Assembly: GCF_011068285.1 (NCBI RefSeq)
Contig: NZ_CP049616.1
Location: 2,522,501 to 2,586,500, forward strand
Source of the DNA: Flagellimonas oceani
GTDB lineage: Bacteria > Bacteroidota > Bacteroidia > Flavobacteriales > Flavobacteriaceae
Reading direction: 5' to 3'
Length of the DNA stretch: 64,000 nucleotides
Part shown: positions 56,659 through 64,000 of the stretch, piece after piece
Layout: each line of letters opens with the position of its first letter
Numbering within the stretch: position 1 is the first letter of the stretch
Notes under the pieces: model-generated
Databases searched by the model: none
What the model was told of the DNA's origin: nothing
The model's input: the letters and a program-made list of their open reading frames with translations, nothing else
Translations under genes and position numbers: made by a program

Positions 56659-57672
56659 ATGAGCAAATCTAAATTAGAGTATCTATGGTTGGATGGTTAT
56701 GAGCCAACAGCCAACATTAGAAGCAAAACTAGAATTGAGGAAGATTTTAGCGGTAAATTGGAAGACTGCCCTACGTGGTCCTTCGATGGTTCTTCTACCA
56801 AACAAGCCGAAGGTGGTTCCTCTGACTGCCTGTTAAAGCCTGTTGCGATTTACCCCGATCCAGCAAGAAGAAATGGTTATTTGGTAATGACCGAGGTGTT
56901 GAACCCTGATGGAACCCCGCACGAGAGCAACTCCAGAGCTACTATCGATGATGAAGATGACGACTTCTGGTTTGGATTTGAACAGGAATACTTTATCATG
57001 GACACTGCAACCCAGTTGCCATTGGGCTTCCCTGTTGGAGGTTATCCAGGACCTCAAGGTCTATACTACTGTTCCGTTGGTGGAAGAAACACTTGGGGCA
57101 GGGACCTAGTTGAGGAGCACGCCGACCTTTGTTTGGACGCTGGTCTTCAGTTTGAAGGTATCAACCAAGAGGTTGCTGCCGGACAGTGGGAATTCCAATT
57201 GTTCGCCAAAGGTGCCAAAAAGGCCGGTGATGAAATTTGGGTGGCACGTTACATGCTACAAAGATTGACAGAGAGCTATGGTTACTATATTGAGTACCAC
57301 CCTAAACCTATCAAAGGTGATTGGAACGGTTCCGGTATGCACGCCAACTTCTCCAACGAGCTTTTGAGAACTTGCGGATCTAAAGAAATTTACGAAAAAG
57401 TATGTGAAGCTTTCCGTCCAGTGACCAAAGAGCACATTGCCGTTTATGGTGAGTACAACGATGAGCGTTTGACAGGTAAGCACGAAACTGCTTCCATCAG
57501 TGATTTCAGCTACGGTGTATCCGATAGGGGCGCTTCCATCAGAATCCCGATCTTGACCGTTGAAAGAGGTTGGAAAGGATGGTTGGAAGATAGAAGGCCT
57601 GCTTCCAATGCTGATCCGTACAAAGTTGCGGCCGTAATCGTAAAAACGGTAAAATCCGCAAAAGTATCATAA
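56659..57672 (+). CDS. glnA: glutamine synthetase type II (eukaryote-like)
   Basis: A 337-residue GSII-type enzyme. Motifs: LEYLWLDGYEPTANIRSKT at the start, CPTWSFDGSSTKQA, FGFEQEYFIMD, EINQEVAAGQWEFQ-like NQEVAAGQWEFQ, and NGSGMHANFSNELL. It carries out the same reaction as glnN next door. Two unrelated synthetases side by side suggest different regulation or affinity. Followed by a clear terminator. Confidence 0.94.
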   Translation: MSKSKLEYLWLDGYEPTANIRSKTRIEEDFSGKLEDCPTWSFDGSSTKQAEGGSSDCLLKPVAIYPDPARRNGYLVMTEVLNPDGTPHESNSRATIDDEDDDFWFGFEQEYFIMDTATQLPLGFPVGGYPGPQGLYYCSVGGRNTWGRDLVEEHADLCLDAGLQFEGINQEVAAGQWEFQLFAKGAKKAGDEIWVARYMLQRLTESYGYYIEYHPKPIKGDWNGSGMHANFSNELLRTCGSKEIYEKVCEAFRPVTKEHIAVYGEYNDERLTGKHETASISDFSYGVSDRGASIRIPILTVERGWKGWLEDRRPASNADPYKVAAVIVKTVKSAKVS

Positions 57673-57705
57673 GCACGTATATAAATTAGTTGTTGATTAT
57701 AGATG

Positions 57706-57735
57706 AAAACCGTCCCGCTCTTTGGGGCGGTTTTT
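57706..57735. terminator. terminator after the type II glutamine synthetase
   Basis: AAAACCGTCCC / GGGGCGGTTTTT stem with a 7-base loop and T run, between convergent genes. Also usable by the antiporter gene. Confidence 0.85.
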
Positions 57736-58672
57736 ATTTTATGGTAACATAGATGAAGGCTGCGTAAAAAGCCAGAAGAATCAACCCATCCCGCCAACCC
57801 AATCGCAGTCCCTTTGGAAAGAACACCAGTGGAAGAACAAGAAACGATATCCCCAGCATCCAAAAGATATCACTGGACAACAGACCTTCGTCCATTACTG
57901 TTATTGGGGTTATTATTGAGGTAATGCCCAGTACGGCAAGAAGGTTAAATATATTGGAACCGATCAAGTTCCCAAGGGATATTGCCTTTTCCTTTTTCAA
58001 TACCGCGATTACCGATGCTGCCAATTCCGGGATGCTTGTACCCACGGAAACAATCGTAATACCGATCACGCGGTCACTGACACCGAACGATGAGGCGAGT
58101 CCCACGGAGCCATCTATCAACAATTCGGAACCTCCCCACAATGCGGTTCCCCCAATCCCCAAAAACAATACAATCTTATGTAAGGGCAGAGGTACATCGT
58201 CCTCGGGCATTTCGTCCACAACGGCCGGTTTTTGAAACCTTAGCAAATACACCAAAAACGCAAATAGCATTGTCACCAGTACGATTCCTTCGTATTGCTG
58301 AAGTTGCCCATCAAAATAAATAAAACCGGCAAACACTAACGAAGCCAACATCATTACGGGCCAATCTGTTGTATAGAAGCTTTTGCGCACATCTATGGCG
58401 CCCATGATCACTGTTACGGCCAAAACCAATCCCAAATTGGCGATATTGGAGCCGACCACATTACCTAGTGCAAGGTCGGGAAAACCATCGAGCGCCGCTT
58501 TTATGCTAACTATCAATTCCGGGGCGGAGGTGGCAAAGGAGACCACCGTCATACCTATTACAATTTTGGGAATATTGAGCCGAAGCGATAATCCAACTGC
58601 GGACTTTAGCAACCAATTTCCGCCGGCTATCAACAAAGCCAATCCCAAAACAATAAACAATATATTTCCCAA
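57734..58672 (-). CDS. calcium/sodium antiporter (CaCA family)
   Basis: A 312-residue inner-membrane exchanger with ten hydrophobic segments and the two inverted alpha-repeats: GMTVVSFATSAPELIVS with LGNVVGSNIANLGLV, and GITIVSVGTSIPELAAS with LGNLIGSNIFNLLAV. These acidic repeats bind the cations. YrbG-like. It is divergent from blaI. Confidence 0.93.
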   Translation of the reverse strand: MGNILFIVLGLALLIAGGNWLLKSAVGLSLRLNIPKIVIGMTVVSFATSAPELIVSIKAALDGFPDLALGNVVGSNIANLGLVLAVTVIMGAIDVRKSFYTTDWPVMMLASLVFAGFIYFDGQLQQYEGIVLVTMLFAFLVYLLRFQKPAVVDEMPEDDVPLPLHKIVLFLGIGGTALWGGSELLIDGSVGLASSFGVSDRVIGITIVSVGTSIPELAASVIAVLKKEKAISLGNLIGSNIFNLLAVLGITSIITPITVMDEGLLSSDIFWMLGISFLVLPLVFFPKGLRLGWRDGLILLAFYAAFIYVTIK

Positions 58673-58738
58673 AGCAGTGATTTACGGTCAAAGATAAGAT
58701 ATGAGACGTGCATGGATGCAGCATCGTCCAAAAATTAT

Positions 58739-58793
58739 AACTACAAAAATAGTTAATAAACTATAAAAATAGTTGTTTAACTAAAATATTAGT
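58739..58793 (+). promoter_or_regulatory. three phased BlaI-type operators
   Basis: Three palindromes start exactly 20 bases apart: AACTACAAAAATAGTT (58739), AACTATAAAAATAGTT (58759) and AACTAAAATATTAGT (58779). They cover the -33 region and the bases before the -7 box of the blaI gene, which is the expected layout for autorepression by a BlaI/MecI dimer. Confidence 0.75.
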
Positions 58794-58803
58794 ATTAGGT
58801 TTG
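58773..58803 (+). promoter_or_regulatory. blaI promoter
   Basis: TTG (58773-58775), a 20-base spacer, and TAGGTTTG (58796-58803) fit the Bacteroidota TTG/TAnnTTTG promoter. It overlaps operators 2 and 3. The ATG is 20 bases downstream. Confidence 0.7.
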
Positions 58804-58823
58804 AACCATATAATTACAACATC

Positions 58824-59183
58824 ATGCAAAAATTGACCAATAAGGAAGAGGAAATCATGAAGATCCTCTGGGACCTCAAAAAGGCTTTTGTCAAGGAAAT
58901 CCTTGAGGAGATCGATGGTGAAAAACCACATTACAATACCTTATCCACTATTGTGAGGAATTTACAGGAAAAAGGATTTGTTGATTACGAAGCGTTCGGC
59001 AATACCCATAGATATTTTCCCGTGGTCAGCAAGGAGGAGTACCGAAAAAAATATGTGAATGCCGCCATTGCGGATTATTATAACGATTCCTTTAAAAGTT
59101 TGGTCTCCCACTTTGCGCAGGAGGAGAAAATTTCCATCTCGGAACTCAAAGAAATTATTGACTTAATAGAAAAGAAGAAATAA
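58824..59183 (+). CDS. BlaI/MecI/CopY family repressor
   Basis: A 119-residue winged-helix repressor: [20 protein letters not shown], then [19 protein letters not shown]. It binds palindromic operators as a dimer and is cleaved on signalling by an M56 membrane protease. The next gene encodes one, overlapping by one base. Three palindromes precede the gene, so it should repress itself and the protease. Confidence 0.9.
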   Translation: MQKLTNKEEEIMKILWDLKKAFVKEILEEIDGEKPHYNTLSTIVRNLQEKGFVDYEAFGNTHRYFPVVSKEEYRKKYVNAAIADYYNDSFKSLVSHFAQEEKISISELKEIIDLIEKKK

Positions 59184-60955
59184 TGGAACCGATATTCATG
59201 TACCTTTTACAGTCCATCCTTATCTCTGGAGGTTTTTTGGCTGTTTACCATATCCTCTTAAAACGCGATACGCTTTTTAAGGAAAACCGTTTGTTCCTGC
59301 TGTCGGGATTGGTTTTGGCCTTTGTGTTCCCTCTTGTCAAAATACAGAAAAACGTGATTGTTTCCAGGCCCGAATTGGTCCAAACAGGGGAACAATTGGC
59401 CCAAGTTGCCGCAGCGGCCACTGACAACGGTTGGTTTACGTTGCAGAACATTCTTGTTGCCATATATATCGGGGGATGTGCTTTCTTGACGGTAAGATTA
59501 ATCATGAAACTGATAGCCCTAAAAAAATTGGCGAAAAACGCCCGCAAAAGAAAGGAAAGGTCTTTTATGCACATGGAAACGGAAAGAAAGATATCGCCTT
59601 TCTCTTTTTTCAACTACATTTTTTATAACCCACAACTTTTTGAGCCCAAAGAGCTGCATTCGGTACTGGAGCACGAAAAGGTGCATGCCAGACAATTTCA
59701 TACCGTGGACATCCTGTTTTTGGAGGTGCTGAAGATTTTTTTCTGGTTCAATCCCATATTATGGCTGTACAAAGGTGCGGTAAAGCAGAACTTGGAGTAT
59801 TTGGCAGACCATTTTGCCATTGCCCGCACCGAGGACAAAATATCCTACCAATACCTAATGCTTAAACAGGCGGTGGATGCACAAGAATACACTTTGGCCA
59901 ATTCATTTTATAATTCATTAATCAAAAAACGAATAGTTATGTTAAATCAAAATCAATCTAAAAAAGTAAACGCTCTTAAAACCTTGGTCATGGTTCCTTT
60001 GTTGGGCCTGTTCTTGGTGAGTTTCAGTATCGAAGAAAATTATCTTTACAAGGATCTGGACAGCATTGAGAGCGTAATGGAAGGCAATACAGTGAAGGAT
60101 GACAAAATGGTAGAGTTGACCATTGATAAAAACACTACCGATACCGAACTGGACAACATTAAAAAAGATTTGTCCGAAGAGGGCATAGATTTTAGCTACA
60201 CCACGGTAAGGAACGATAACAAGGAAATTATCGAGATCTCGCTACAGTTGAGCGGAGAGAATGATGAGGGCAAAAAAGTGAACGGAAATTACAGTAGCAA
60301 TTCCGATGGCCCAATCGGTCCAATCACCATTATTTATGATGATGAAAGCAATGCGGTATCCTTTTGGAATGCAAAAAAGGACAACAAAGTAAGTATCCGT
60401 AAAATAAAGGGAACCGGAGCAGTGACGCTGGATGAGAACTCCGAAATCACTGTAAAAGGAAAGGGTAAAAAAAGGGTCGTAGTAGTCAATGGAGAAGAGC
60501 TGAGTGACGAAGAGGTTGAAAAATTACATATTGAGGATGGTTCCTCCATTCATGTTAGTCGAGGCGATGGTGAGGACATTAAACATGTTACCATCAAAAA
60601 AATTGAAAAGAAGGGCACCGGCAAAAACCTGACCATTATAGATACAGATAATGATGAAGATGTATTTGTAAAAAGGAACAAGAACGTGATGATCATCAAA
60701 GATTCGGACGATGACGATGACATCGAAGTGATCAGCGGGGATGATGATGCCAGTTACTTTTTTATTGATAATAACGGAAAAGATAAGCCACTCTACTACA
60801 TTGATGGTAAAAAAGCCAAATCAAAGGACATTAAAAATATGTCCCCGAACGATATAAAAAGTATGAGCGTTTTAAAAGGTGATGCAGCGATTGATAAATA
60901 TGGCAAAAAAGCCAAAAATGGAGTTATAGAGATCACCACCAAAAAAAATGAATGA
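59183..60955 (+). CDS. M56 (BlaR1-type) metallopeptidase with long extracytoplasmic tail
   Basis: A 590-residue membrane protease. Helices at ~5-25, 36-55, 90-112 and 272-288; zinc motif HEKVH (164-168) with the third ligand in NLEYLADH. After the last helix comes a ~300-residue acidic tail with repeats rich in D, K and E. The last ~55 residues ([18 protein letters not shown] ... GVIEITTKK) resemble the plug region of TonB-dependent receptors. It has no penicillin-binding domain, so the inducer is unknown. Confidence 0.88.
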   Translation: MEPIFMYLLQSILISGGFLAVYHILLKRDTLFKENRLFLLSGLVLAFVFPLVKIQKNVIVSRPELVQTGEQLAQVAAAATDNGWFTLQNILVAIYIGGCAFLTVRLIMKLIALKKLAKNARKRKERSFMHMETERKISPFSFFNYIFYNPQLFEPKELHSVLEHEKVHARQFHTVDILFLEVLKIFFWFNPILWLYKGAVKQNLEYLADHFAIARTEDKISYQYLMLKQAVDAQEYTLANSFYNSLIKKRIVMLNQNQSKKVNALKTLVMVPLLGLFLVSFSIEENYLYKDLDSIESVMEGNTVKDDKMVELTIDKNTTDTELDNIKKDLSEEGIDFSYTTVRNDNKEIIEISLQLSGENDEGKKVNGNYSSNSDGPIGPITIIYDDESNAVSFWNAKKDNKVSIRKIKGTGAVTLDENSEITVKGKGKKRVVVVNGEELSDEEVEKLHIEDGSSIHVSRGDGEDIKHVTIKKIEKKGTGKNLTIIDTDNDEDVFVKRNKNVMIIKDSDDDDDIEVISGDDDASYFFIDNNGKDKPLYYIDGKKAKSKDIKNMSPNDIKSMSVLKGDAAIDKYGKKAKNGVIEITTKKNE

Positions 60956-60987
60956 CCACAGCATAAGCGCTTTTTGAATAGTCAAGG

Positions 60988-61020
60988 GAACCGTCTTTTA
61001 AGGCGGTTCTTTTTTTTTTC
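60988..61020 (+). terminator. terminator of the blaI-M56 operon
   Basis: GAACCG / CGGTTC stem followed by a run of ten or more T. Confidence 0.85.
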
Positions 61021-61327
61021 ATACAAACGAAAACCCAAAAAAACGACCATTTTCAAACGAAACTTCCCTAGGTTTTCAAAAAATGGATAAAAAAGCCCCT
61101 ACAATTCTTACACTATTATACATAAAATTGAAAATATGATTACATTTTAAAACTTTTTGCTAGGGAGTATGTTTCAGTTGTAGCTGCAACTCATTTTTAA
61201 GAATACAATCTCGTATTCAATTGCATTATTTATTGTGTAATTACTTGGAATGATGACTTTTATCATTCTATATTCGAGGAAACAACGATAAAATAATTGT
61301 TTTTTCAAACCTAAAATCAATCAAAAA
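61021..61327 (+). other. intergenic stretch with two inverted repeats
   Basis: No credible gene longer than 20 codons. Two perfect inverted repeats are present: GAATAC / GTATTC (61201-61218) and GAATGAT / ATCATTC (61248-61268). They could be RNA hairpins in the leader of the 21-codon ORF at 61328, or a small RNA, but nothing proves either. Confidence 0.4.
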
Positions 61328-61393
61328 ATGATAGCAATTGTAAAGTTTTTCATCACACTTCTTGTGCAACTCTTAACGGTGATATTCATTTAA
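61328..61393 (+). CDS. possible 21-residue hydrophobic peptide
   Basis: ATG ORF of 21 codons plus stop encoding MIAIVKFFITLLVQLLTVIF and a final I: one continuous membrane-spanning helix with a single lysine. The size and nature match type I toxin-like or small membrane regulators. It has no clear Shine-Dalgarno, as usual here, and could be chance. Confidence 0.35.
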   Translation: MIAIVKFFITLLVQLLTVIFI

Positions 61394-61450
61394 AACCGCG
61401 AAGGGTTGCTACATTGCTATCGACCTTTACATTTTGTAAACGGCTTTACC

Positions 61451-61458
61451 TATATTTG
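61451..61458 (+). promoter_or_regulatory. -7 box of the 47-residue gene
   Basis: TATATTTG, a perfect TAnnTTTG, 20 bases before the ATG at 61478. A TTTG (61433-61436) is 14 bases upstream, closer than usual. Confidence 0.5.
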
Positions 61459-61477
61459 TTAAAAGCAATGTAGTTAT

Positions 61478-61621
61478 ATGTTTTACAAGATCTTGGCAAA
61501 AATCAACAAAGCGTTACTGCCCTCCTATTCCAAAAAAGGATTGGACTTGGCAAAAGCTTCCAAACTACAAATGGCCATTATAGGTTGGCGTTACTTCGTT
61601 ACAAAAAATGCATTGGATTAA
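61478..61621 (+). CDS. 47-residue conserved small basic protein
   Basis: A 47-codon ORF beginning MFYKILAKINKALLPSYSKK and ending YFVTKNALD. It is basic and amphipathic. I recall similar short flavobacterial proteins that databases label SsrA-binding protein; it is too short to be SmpB and lacks its fold, so I give no function. It has a perfect -7 box. Its TAA overlaps the stop of convergent apt (shared TTAA). Confidence 0.65.
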   Translation: MFYKILAKINKALLPSYSKKGLDLAKASKLQMAIIGWRYFVTKNALD

Positions 61622-62130
61622 TACTGGAGCAGTACTTTTTTCTGGTATTGCTTTATTTTTTCCGCTCCGTTCAAAAAAGTCAGTTCGATTAAAAAATTGC
61701 ACTGTATCACTTCCCCTCCCAATTGTTCCACAAGTTTACAAACGGCTTCTGCCGTGCCCCCCGTGGCAAGCACATCATCGTGAACCAAAACCTTTTCACC
61801 TTTTTCAATGGCATCTGAATGGATTTCCAATGACCCTGAGCCATATTCCAGTTCATAAGACGCTGCAATGGTTTTGTATGGAAGTTTGCCCGTTTTACGC
61901 ACCGGCACAAAACCGGCCCCAAGTTTCTCGGCAAGTAGCGGTGCAAAAATGAATCCCCTACTATCCACTCCCACAACTTTATCCACTCGCGCATTCCCCG
62001 TAAAACCCAGTAATGCCTCTGCCGCTTTTTGCAATGCTTCCGGGTGTTTTAACAATGGGGAAATGTCCTTAAAAACAACCCCTGGCTTGGGGAAGTCCTC
62101 AATATCACGAATGTAAGATGCAAAATCCAT
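61618..62130 (-). CDS. apt: adenine phosphoribosyltransferase
   Basis: Salvages adenine to AMP using PRPP. 170 residues. PRPP site VLVHDDVLATGGTAEAV, and DSRGFIFAPLLAEKLGAGFV for the second signature. Usual length. Its stop overlaps that of the 47-residue gene. It is divergent from the tRNA-Arg gene. Confidence 0.96.
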   Translation of the reverse strand: MDFASYIRDIEDFPKPGVVFKDISPLLKHPEALQKAAEALLGFTGNARVDKVVGVDSRGFIFAPLLAEKLGAGFVPVRKTGKLPYKTIAASYELEYGSGSLEIHSDAIEKGEKVLVHDDVLATGGTAEAVCKLVEQLGGEVIQCNFLIELTFLNGAEKIKQYQKKVLLQY

Positions 62131-62147
62131 TTTTTTGTGTGCTAGGG

Positions 62148-62179
62148 TTTTGTGGTAAAGTTAAAAAGAAATATATTTG
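62148..62179 (+). promoter_or_regulatory. tRNA-Arg promoter
   Basis: TTTTG (62148-62152), a 19-base spacer, and TATATTTG (62172-62179): an essentially consensus Bacteroidota promoter, 14 bases before the tRNA 5' end. Confidence 0.8.
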
Positions 62180-62193
62180 CAGCCCTTAAATAA

Positions 62194-62267
62194 GGCCGCG
62201 TGGCGCAACTGAATAGCGCATCTGATTACGGCTCAGAAGGTTGCAGGTTTGAATCCTGCCGCGGTCA
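62194..62267 (+). tRNA. tRNA-Arg (anticodon ACG)
   Basis: A full cloverleaf: acceptor GGCCGCG / CGCGGTC (one G-T), D stem GCGC/GCGC, anticodon stem TCTGA/TCAGA with loop TTACGGC (anticodon ACG), T stem GCAGG/CCTGC and discriminator A. CCA is not encoded. A20, an arginine identity base, is kept. The D loop has A at position 19 and the T loop has T at 56, so the usual G19-C56 pair becomes A19-U56. Confidence 0.96.
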
Positions 62268-63837
62268 CTAAAGGGGATTTTCCACAAATTTGATGGAAAT
62301 TCCCCTTTTCTATTTCCTTGCAATTATCTGAAAATGAGGATATTGCACCAAATATTTCATTGACACGAAAAGTTTGAACTAGCTTTTTTTTGAAGTTATA
62401 CGCAATCCCGTCAGGGAACACCATATATTGTACGGCCCTTTTGGTTTCCAAATCGCCTAACTCCCACAATTTAGGCAGGTTACAGGCATAACCAAGTGCC
62501 ATCTTTACCGATTTTTTGAGGTTTGAACTATTGATCCCCCCATTTTCCAGTTTTACTTCCAGTTCCCTTTGTTTCGCTTTTAGTTCCGGCATAAAAAGGT
62601 CGTATTGCGACTTCGTGATTTCATTTAGTACAACAAACCTTCTTTCCAATGTATGAATACGTTCCCCGATCTGGCCGAGTTCCTTGGTCAATCGCCTTTG
62701 GTCTTCTAGAGCTTCTTGATTTTTATTAATTAAGGTGTCGTGAATTATCGCCGTTAATGGTTCGATATACTTTCTATCTGCTATTTTAAACCTCCCTAAT
62801 ACGTTTAAAAATTCGTCATGCAGCTTTTTGGCACTTCTGTTCTCCTTGCTTCCTTTACGCCTATTCTTGTAATAATACAGGCCCTTTTTCTTTACGATAA
62901 ATCCAGTGTAAGGTGTTCCGCAAACCGAGGATCTGACGAACTTTTTCAATGGCAGGTTTTCATCGTCGAACGAATATTTCTTCGGTGAATTCCCTGCGTG
63001 AAGCAAATCATGGATTTTAAGAAATACTTTCTTTGGTATTAAAGCTTCATGTTTTCCCGGAATTACCTCTCCCGGAATCAGACTATTGACAATAAGCCCG
63101 CAGTAAAAAGGGTTCCTGAAAAGGTCGGTCAGTTTTTTTGCGTTGATATTCAAGCCCTTTTCTTCCAAGCGTTTTGCAATCTCGACATGGGACATATTTG
63201 CGTTCGCCTTCCACAAAAACGCTTGCTTGAGTAGTCTTCCTTTTTTGGTAATCACGAAATTAGGAACCTTCCCCTTTCCGGGATTGGCATTGGTGTAACC
63301 AAAGGGATAAGCTCCCGTCCAGTATCCCTTCCGTAACTTCTCCTGCATGCCCGTAATGGATTTGTCCCTGCGGATTTGGTTGTCGAAGTGGGAAAACATG
63401 TGGAAAAGATTTTCCTGGAACGTACCTGCGCTTGTTGTAACATCGATTTCCTGGGTGGCCGAAACGACCGCTATTCCCTGTTTCTTTAGTTGCCCACTGA
63501 TATATGCACCGTTCGCGCCAGTTCTTGAAAACCTATCGTAGGAATAGACAATGATATAACCGATGTTCTTTCGTCGCTTGACATAGCTTAGCATCTTTTG
63601 GAATTCCCTACGTTCGTCGCTCTTTGCCGATTCATAGGTTCCCCCGAAATATTCGATTATCTCTAGCTTTTTTCTGATCGCATACTCTTGGCAATATTTG
63701 AGTTGGGTAGTTAGACTGGCATTGTTGTCAAATTGCTCTTTGCTGGAAACACGGGTGTAAATGACGGCCGTATTACTTTTACCTATGATTCTTCCCTTTT
63801 CCTTCTTGGCAAATTGCTCGAATACCTCTAAGTCCAT
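62233..63837 (-). CDS. large serine recombinase (site-specific integrase)
   Basis: A 534-residue serine recombinase. N-terminal resolvase domain with catalytic Ser in YTRVSSKEQ and arginines in YSYDRFSRTG; recombinase domain (~175-330: YWTGAYPFGYTNANPGKG); a zinc-ribbon region that has lost most of its cysteines (SSVCGTPYTG, YYYKNRRKG); a coiled coil (~370-440). The last 11 codons (ending GFKPATF) are antisense to the tRNA 3' half, so the stop is within tRNA-Arg. Usual for an integrase next to its attachment site. Confidence 0.92.
   Translation of the reverse strand: MDLEVFEQFAKKEKGRIIGKSNTAVIYTRVSSKEQFDNNASLTTQLKYCQEYAIRKKLEIIEYFGGTYESAKSDERREFQKMLSYVKRRKNIGYIIVYSYDRFSRTGANGAYISGQLKKQGIAVVSATQEIDVTTSAGTFQENLFHMFSHFDNQIRRDKSITGMQEKLRKGYWTGAYPFGYTNANPGKGKVPNFVITKKGRLLKQAFLWKANANMSHVEIAKRLEEKGLNINAKKLTDLFRNPFYCGLIVNSLIPGEVIPGKHEALIPKKVFLKIHDLLHAGNSPKKYSFDDENLPLKKFVRSSVCGTPYTGFIVKKKGLYYYKNRRKGSKENRSAKKLHDEFLNVLGRFKIADRKYIEPLTAIIHDTLINKNQEALEDQRRLTKELGQIGERIHTLERRFVVLNEITKSQYDLFMPELKAKQRELEVKLENGGINSSNLKKSVKMALGYACNLPKLWELGDLETKRAVQYMVFPDGIAYNFKKKLVQTFRVNEIFGAISSFSDNCKEIEKGNFHQICGKSPLVTAAGFKPATF
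62270..62310 (+). terminator. tRNA-Arg terminator inside the recombinase gene
   Basis: A 15-bp stem with one mismatch (AAAGGGGATTTTCCA with TGGAAATTCCCCTTT) followed by TTC. It begins 3 bases after the tRNA and lies within the 3' coding part of the opposite-strand recombinase. Confidence 0.75.
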
Positions 63838-63840
63838 ATG

Positions 63841-63999
63841 CTATCTTTTTGGGCCTGTAAAACCCTTTTTTCTTTTATTCCCGTCCTCAAAACCCAAGTT
63901 GAAATTCTTCGAAAGGTTTTTTTTTTGACCTATTTCATTTTGCATTCTCTTGATCGATGTATCATAGAAAAAGTTGACTATCGCCAACATATTGTTGTG
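63841..63999 (-). CDS. partial ORF upstream of the recombinase
   Basis: Open at the right window edge; 52 codons plus stop are visible. It includes MLAIVNFFYDTSIKRMQNEI and a basic C-terminus (GNKRKKGFTGPKR). Its stop is 3 bases before the recombinase ATG, so the two are probably coupled. Too little is seen to name it; a recombination accessory protein or part of the element is possible. Confidence 0.6.
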   Translation of the reverse strand, partial: HNNMLAIVNFFYDTSIKRMQNEIGQKKNLSKNFNLGFEDGNKRKKGFTGPKR

Positions 64000-64000
64000 C

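Larger units (their letters stand above)
62268..64000. mobile_element. left end of a probable integrated element at tRNA-Arg
   Basis: A recombinase gene abuts and overlaps tRNA-Arg, left of which is core chromosome (apt, blaI, glnA). The right end is outside the window. The exact att core cannot be set without the other junction; the tRNA 3' half (62233-62267) is the likely att region. Cargo is unseen apart from a partial ORF at 63841. Confidence 0.6.

Noticed and set aside
61083..61139. 18-codon ORF MDKKAPTILTLLYIKLKI
   Set aside because: Too short, no promoter or context, and likely chance in A/T-rich DNA.
1..64000. CRISPR arrays, rRNA genes or insertion sequences
   Set aside because: No spaced direct repeats, no rRNA-like sequence and no transposase ORF or terminal repeats were seen.

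Overview
The window is ordinary chromosome from a marine-type member of the Flavobacteriaceae. The evidence is the gliding genes gldF and gldG, flavobacterial DnaJ, PhoH, GrpE and MnmE, many families typical of Bacteroidota (DUF4212, DUF6268, DUF3570, DUF4197, DUF4920), and Bacteroidota-style promoters (TTTG or TTG, about 19 bases, then TAnnTTTG). Shine-Dalgarno sites are scarce. The gene set and order recall the Muricauda/Allomuricauda group, but genus is inference. Genes are dense, on both strands, in short operons often separated by bidirectional hairpin terminators.

Layout. 0-6 kb: a CBS/DUF294 nucleotidyltransferase-like gene (cut by the window edge) and a DEDD exonuclease, convergent with DUF4212, a sodium/solute symporter and acs (acetate uptake and activation). 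6-15 kb: purC-phoH, then SAM hydrolase, a small monooxygenase-fold protein, gldF, gldG, dnaN, a DUF4870 protein and mnmE. 15-20 kb: small membrane and stress-type proteins, an M28 peptidase and a PPK2 kinase. 20-26 kb: a minus-strand run of ABC ATPase, ABC permease, MscS channel, DUF6268 protein and an NtrC-like regulator without a DNA-binding domain. 26-31 kb: grpE-dnaJ, a TIGR01777 epimerase, mnmD, a DUF4920 lipoprotein and ilvE. 31-36 kb: a MazG-like protein, two tiny membrane proteins, crcB, then the nitrogen cluster of P-II, Amt and a porin. 36-46 kb: a DUF1684 lipoprotein, a hydrolase-fold protein lacking its nucleophile, an Lrp regulator, fused isobutyryl-CoA mutase, purU, a GH65 phosphorylase and a DUF4197 protein. 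46-54 kb: pyrF, prfA, a five-gene extracytoplasmic redox cassette (Rieske, thioredoxin, ApbE, DUF4266, DUF3570) and purM. 54-61 kb: divergent type III and type II glutamine synthetases, a Ca/Na antiporter and a BlaI/M56 regulatory pair. 61-64 kb: two tiny ORFs, apt, tRNA-Arg(ACG) and the edge of a probable mobile element whose large serine recombinase runs antisense into the tRNA.

How the parts work together. Nitrogen assimilation appears twice (P-II/Amt/porin and two glutamine synthetases), and the two control regions share an ACCC..ATAAAA element. Acetate and branched acyl-CoA metabolism are served by acs with its symporter and by IcmF. The best candidates for undescribed biology are the Rieske/Trx/ApbE/DUF4266/DUF3570 cassette, the three phased BlaI operators, the recombinase/tRNA-Arg junction with its A19-U56 covariation, and several short genes that standard calling may miss.
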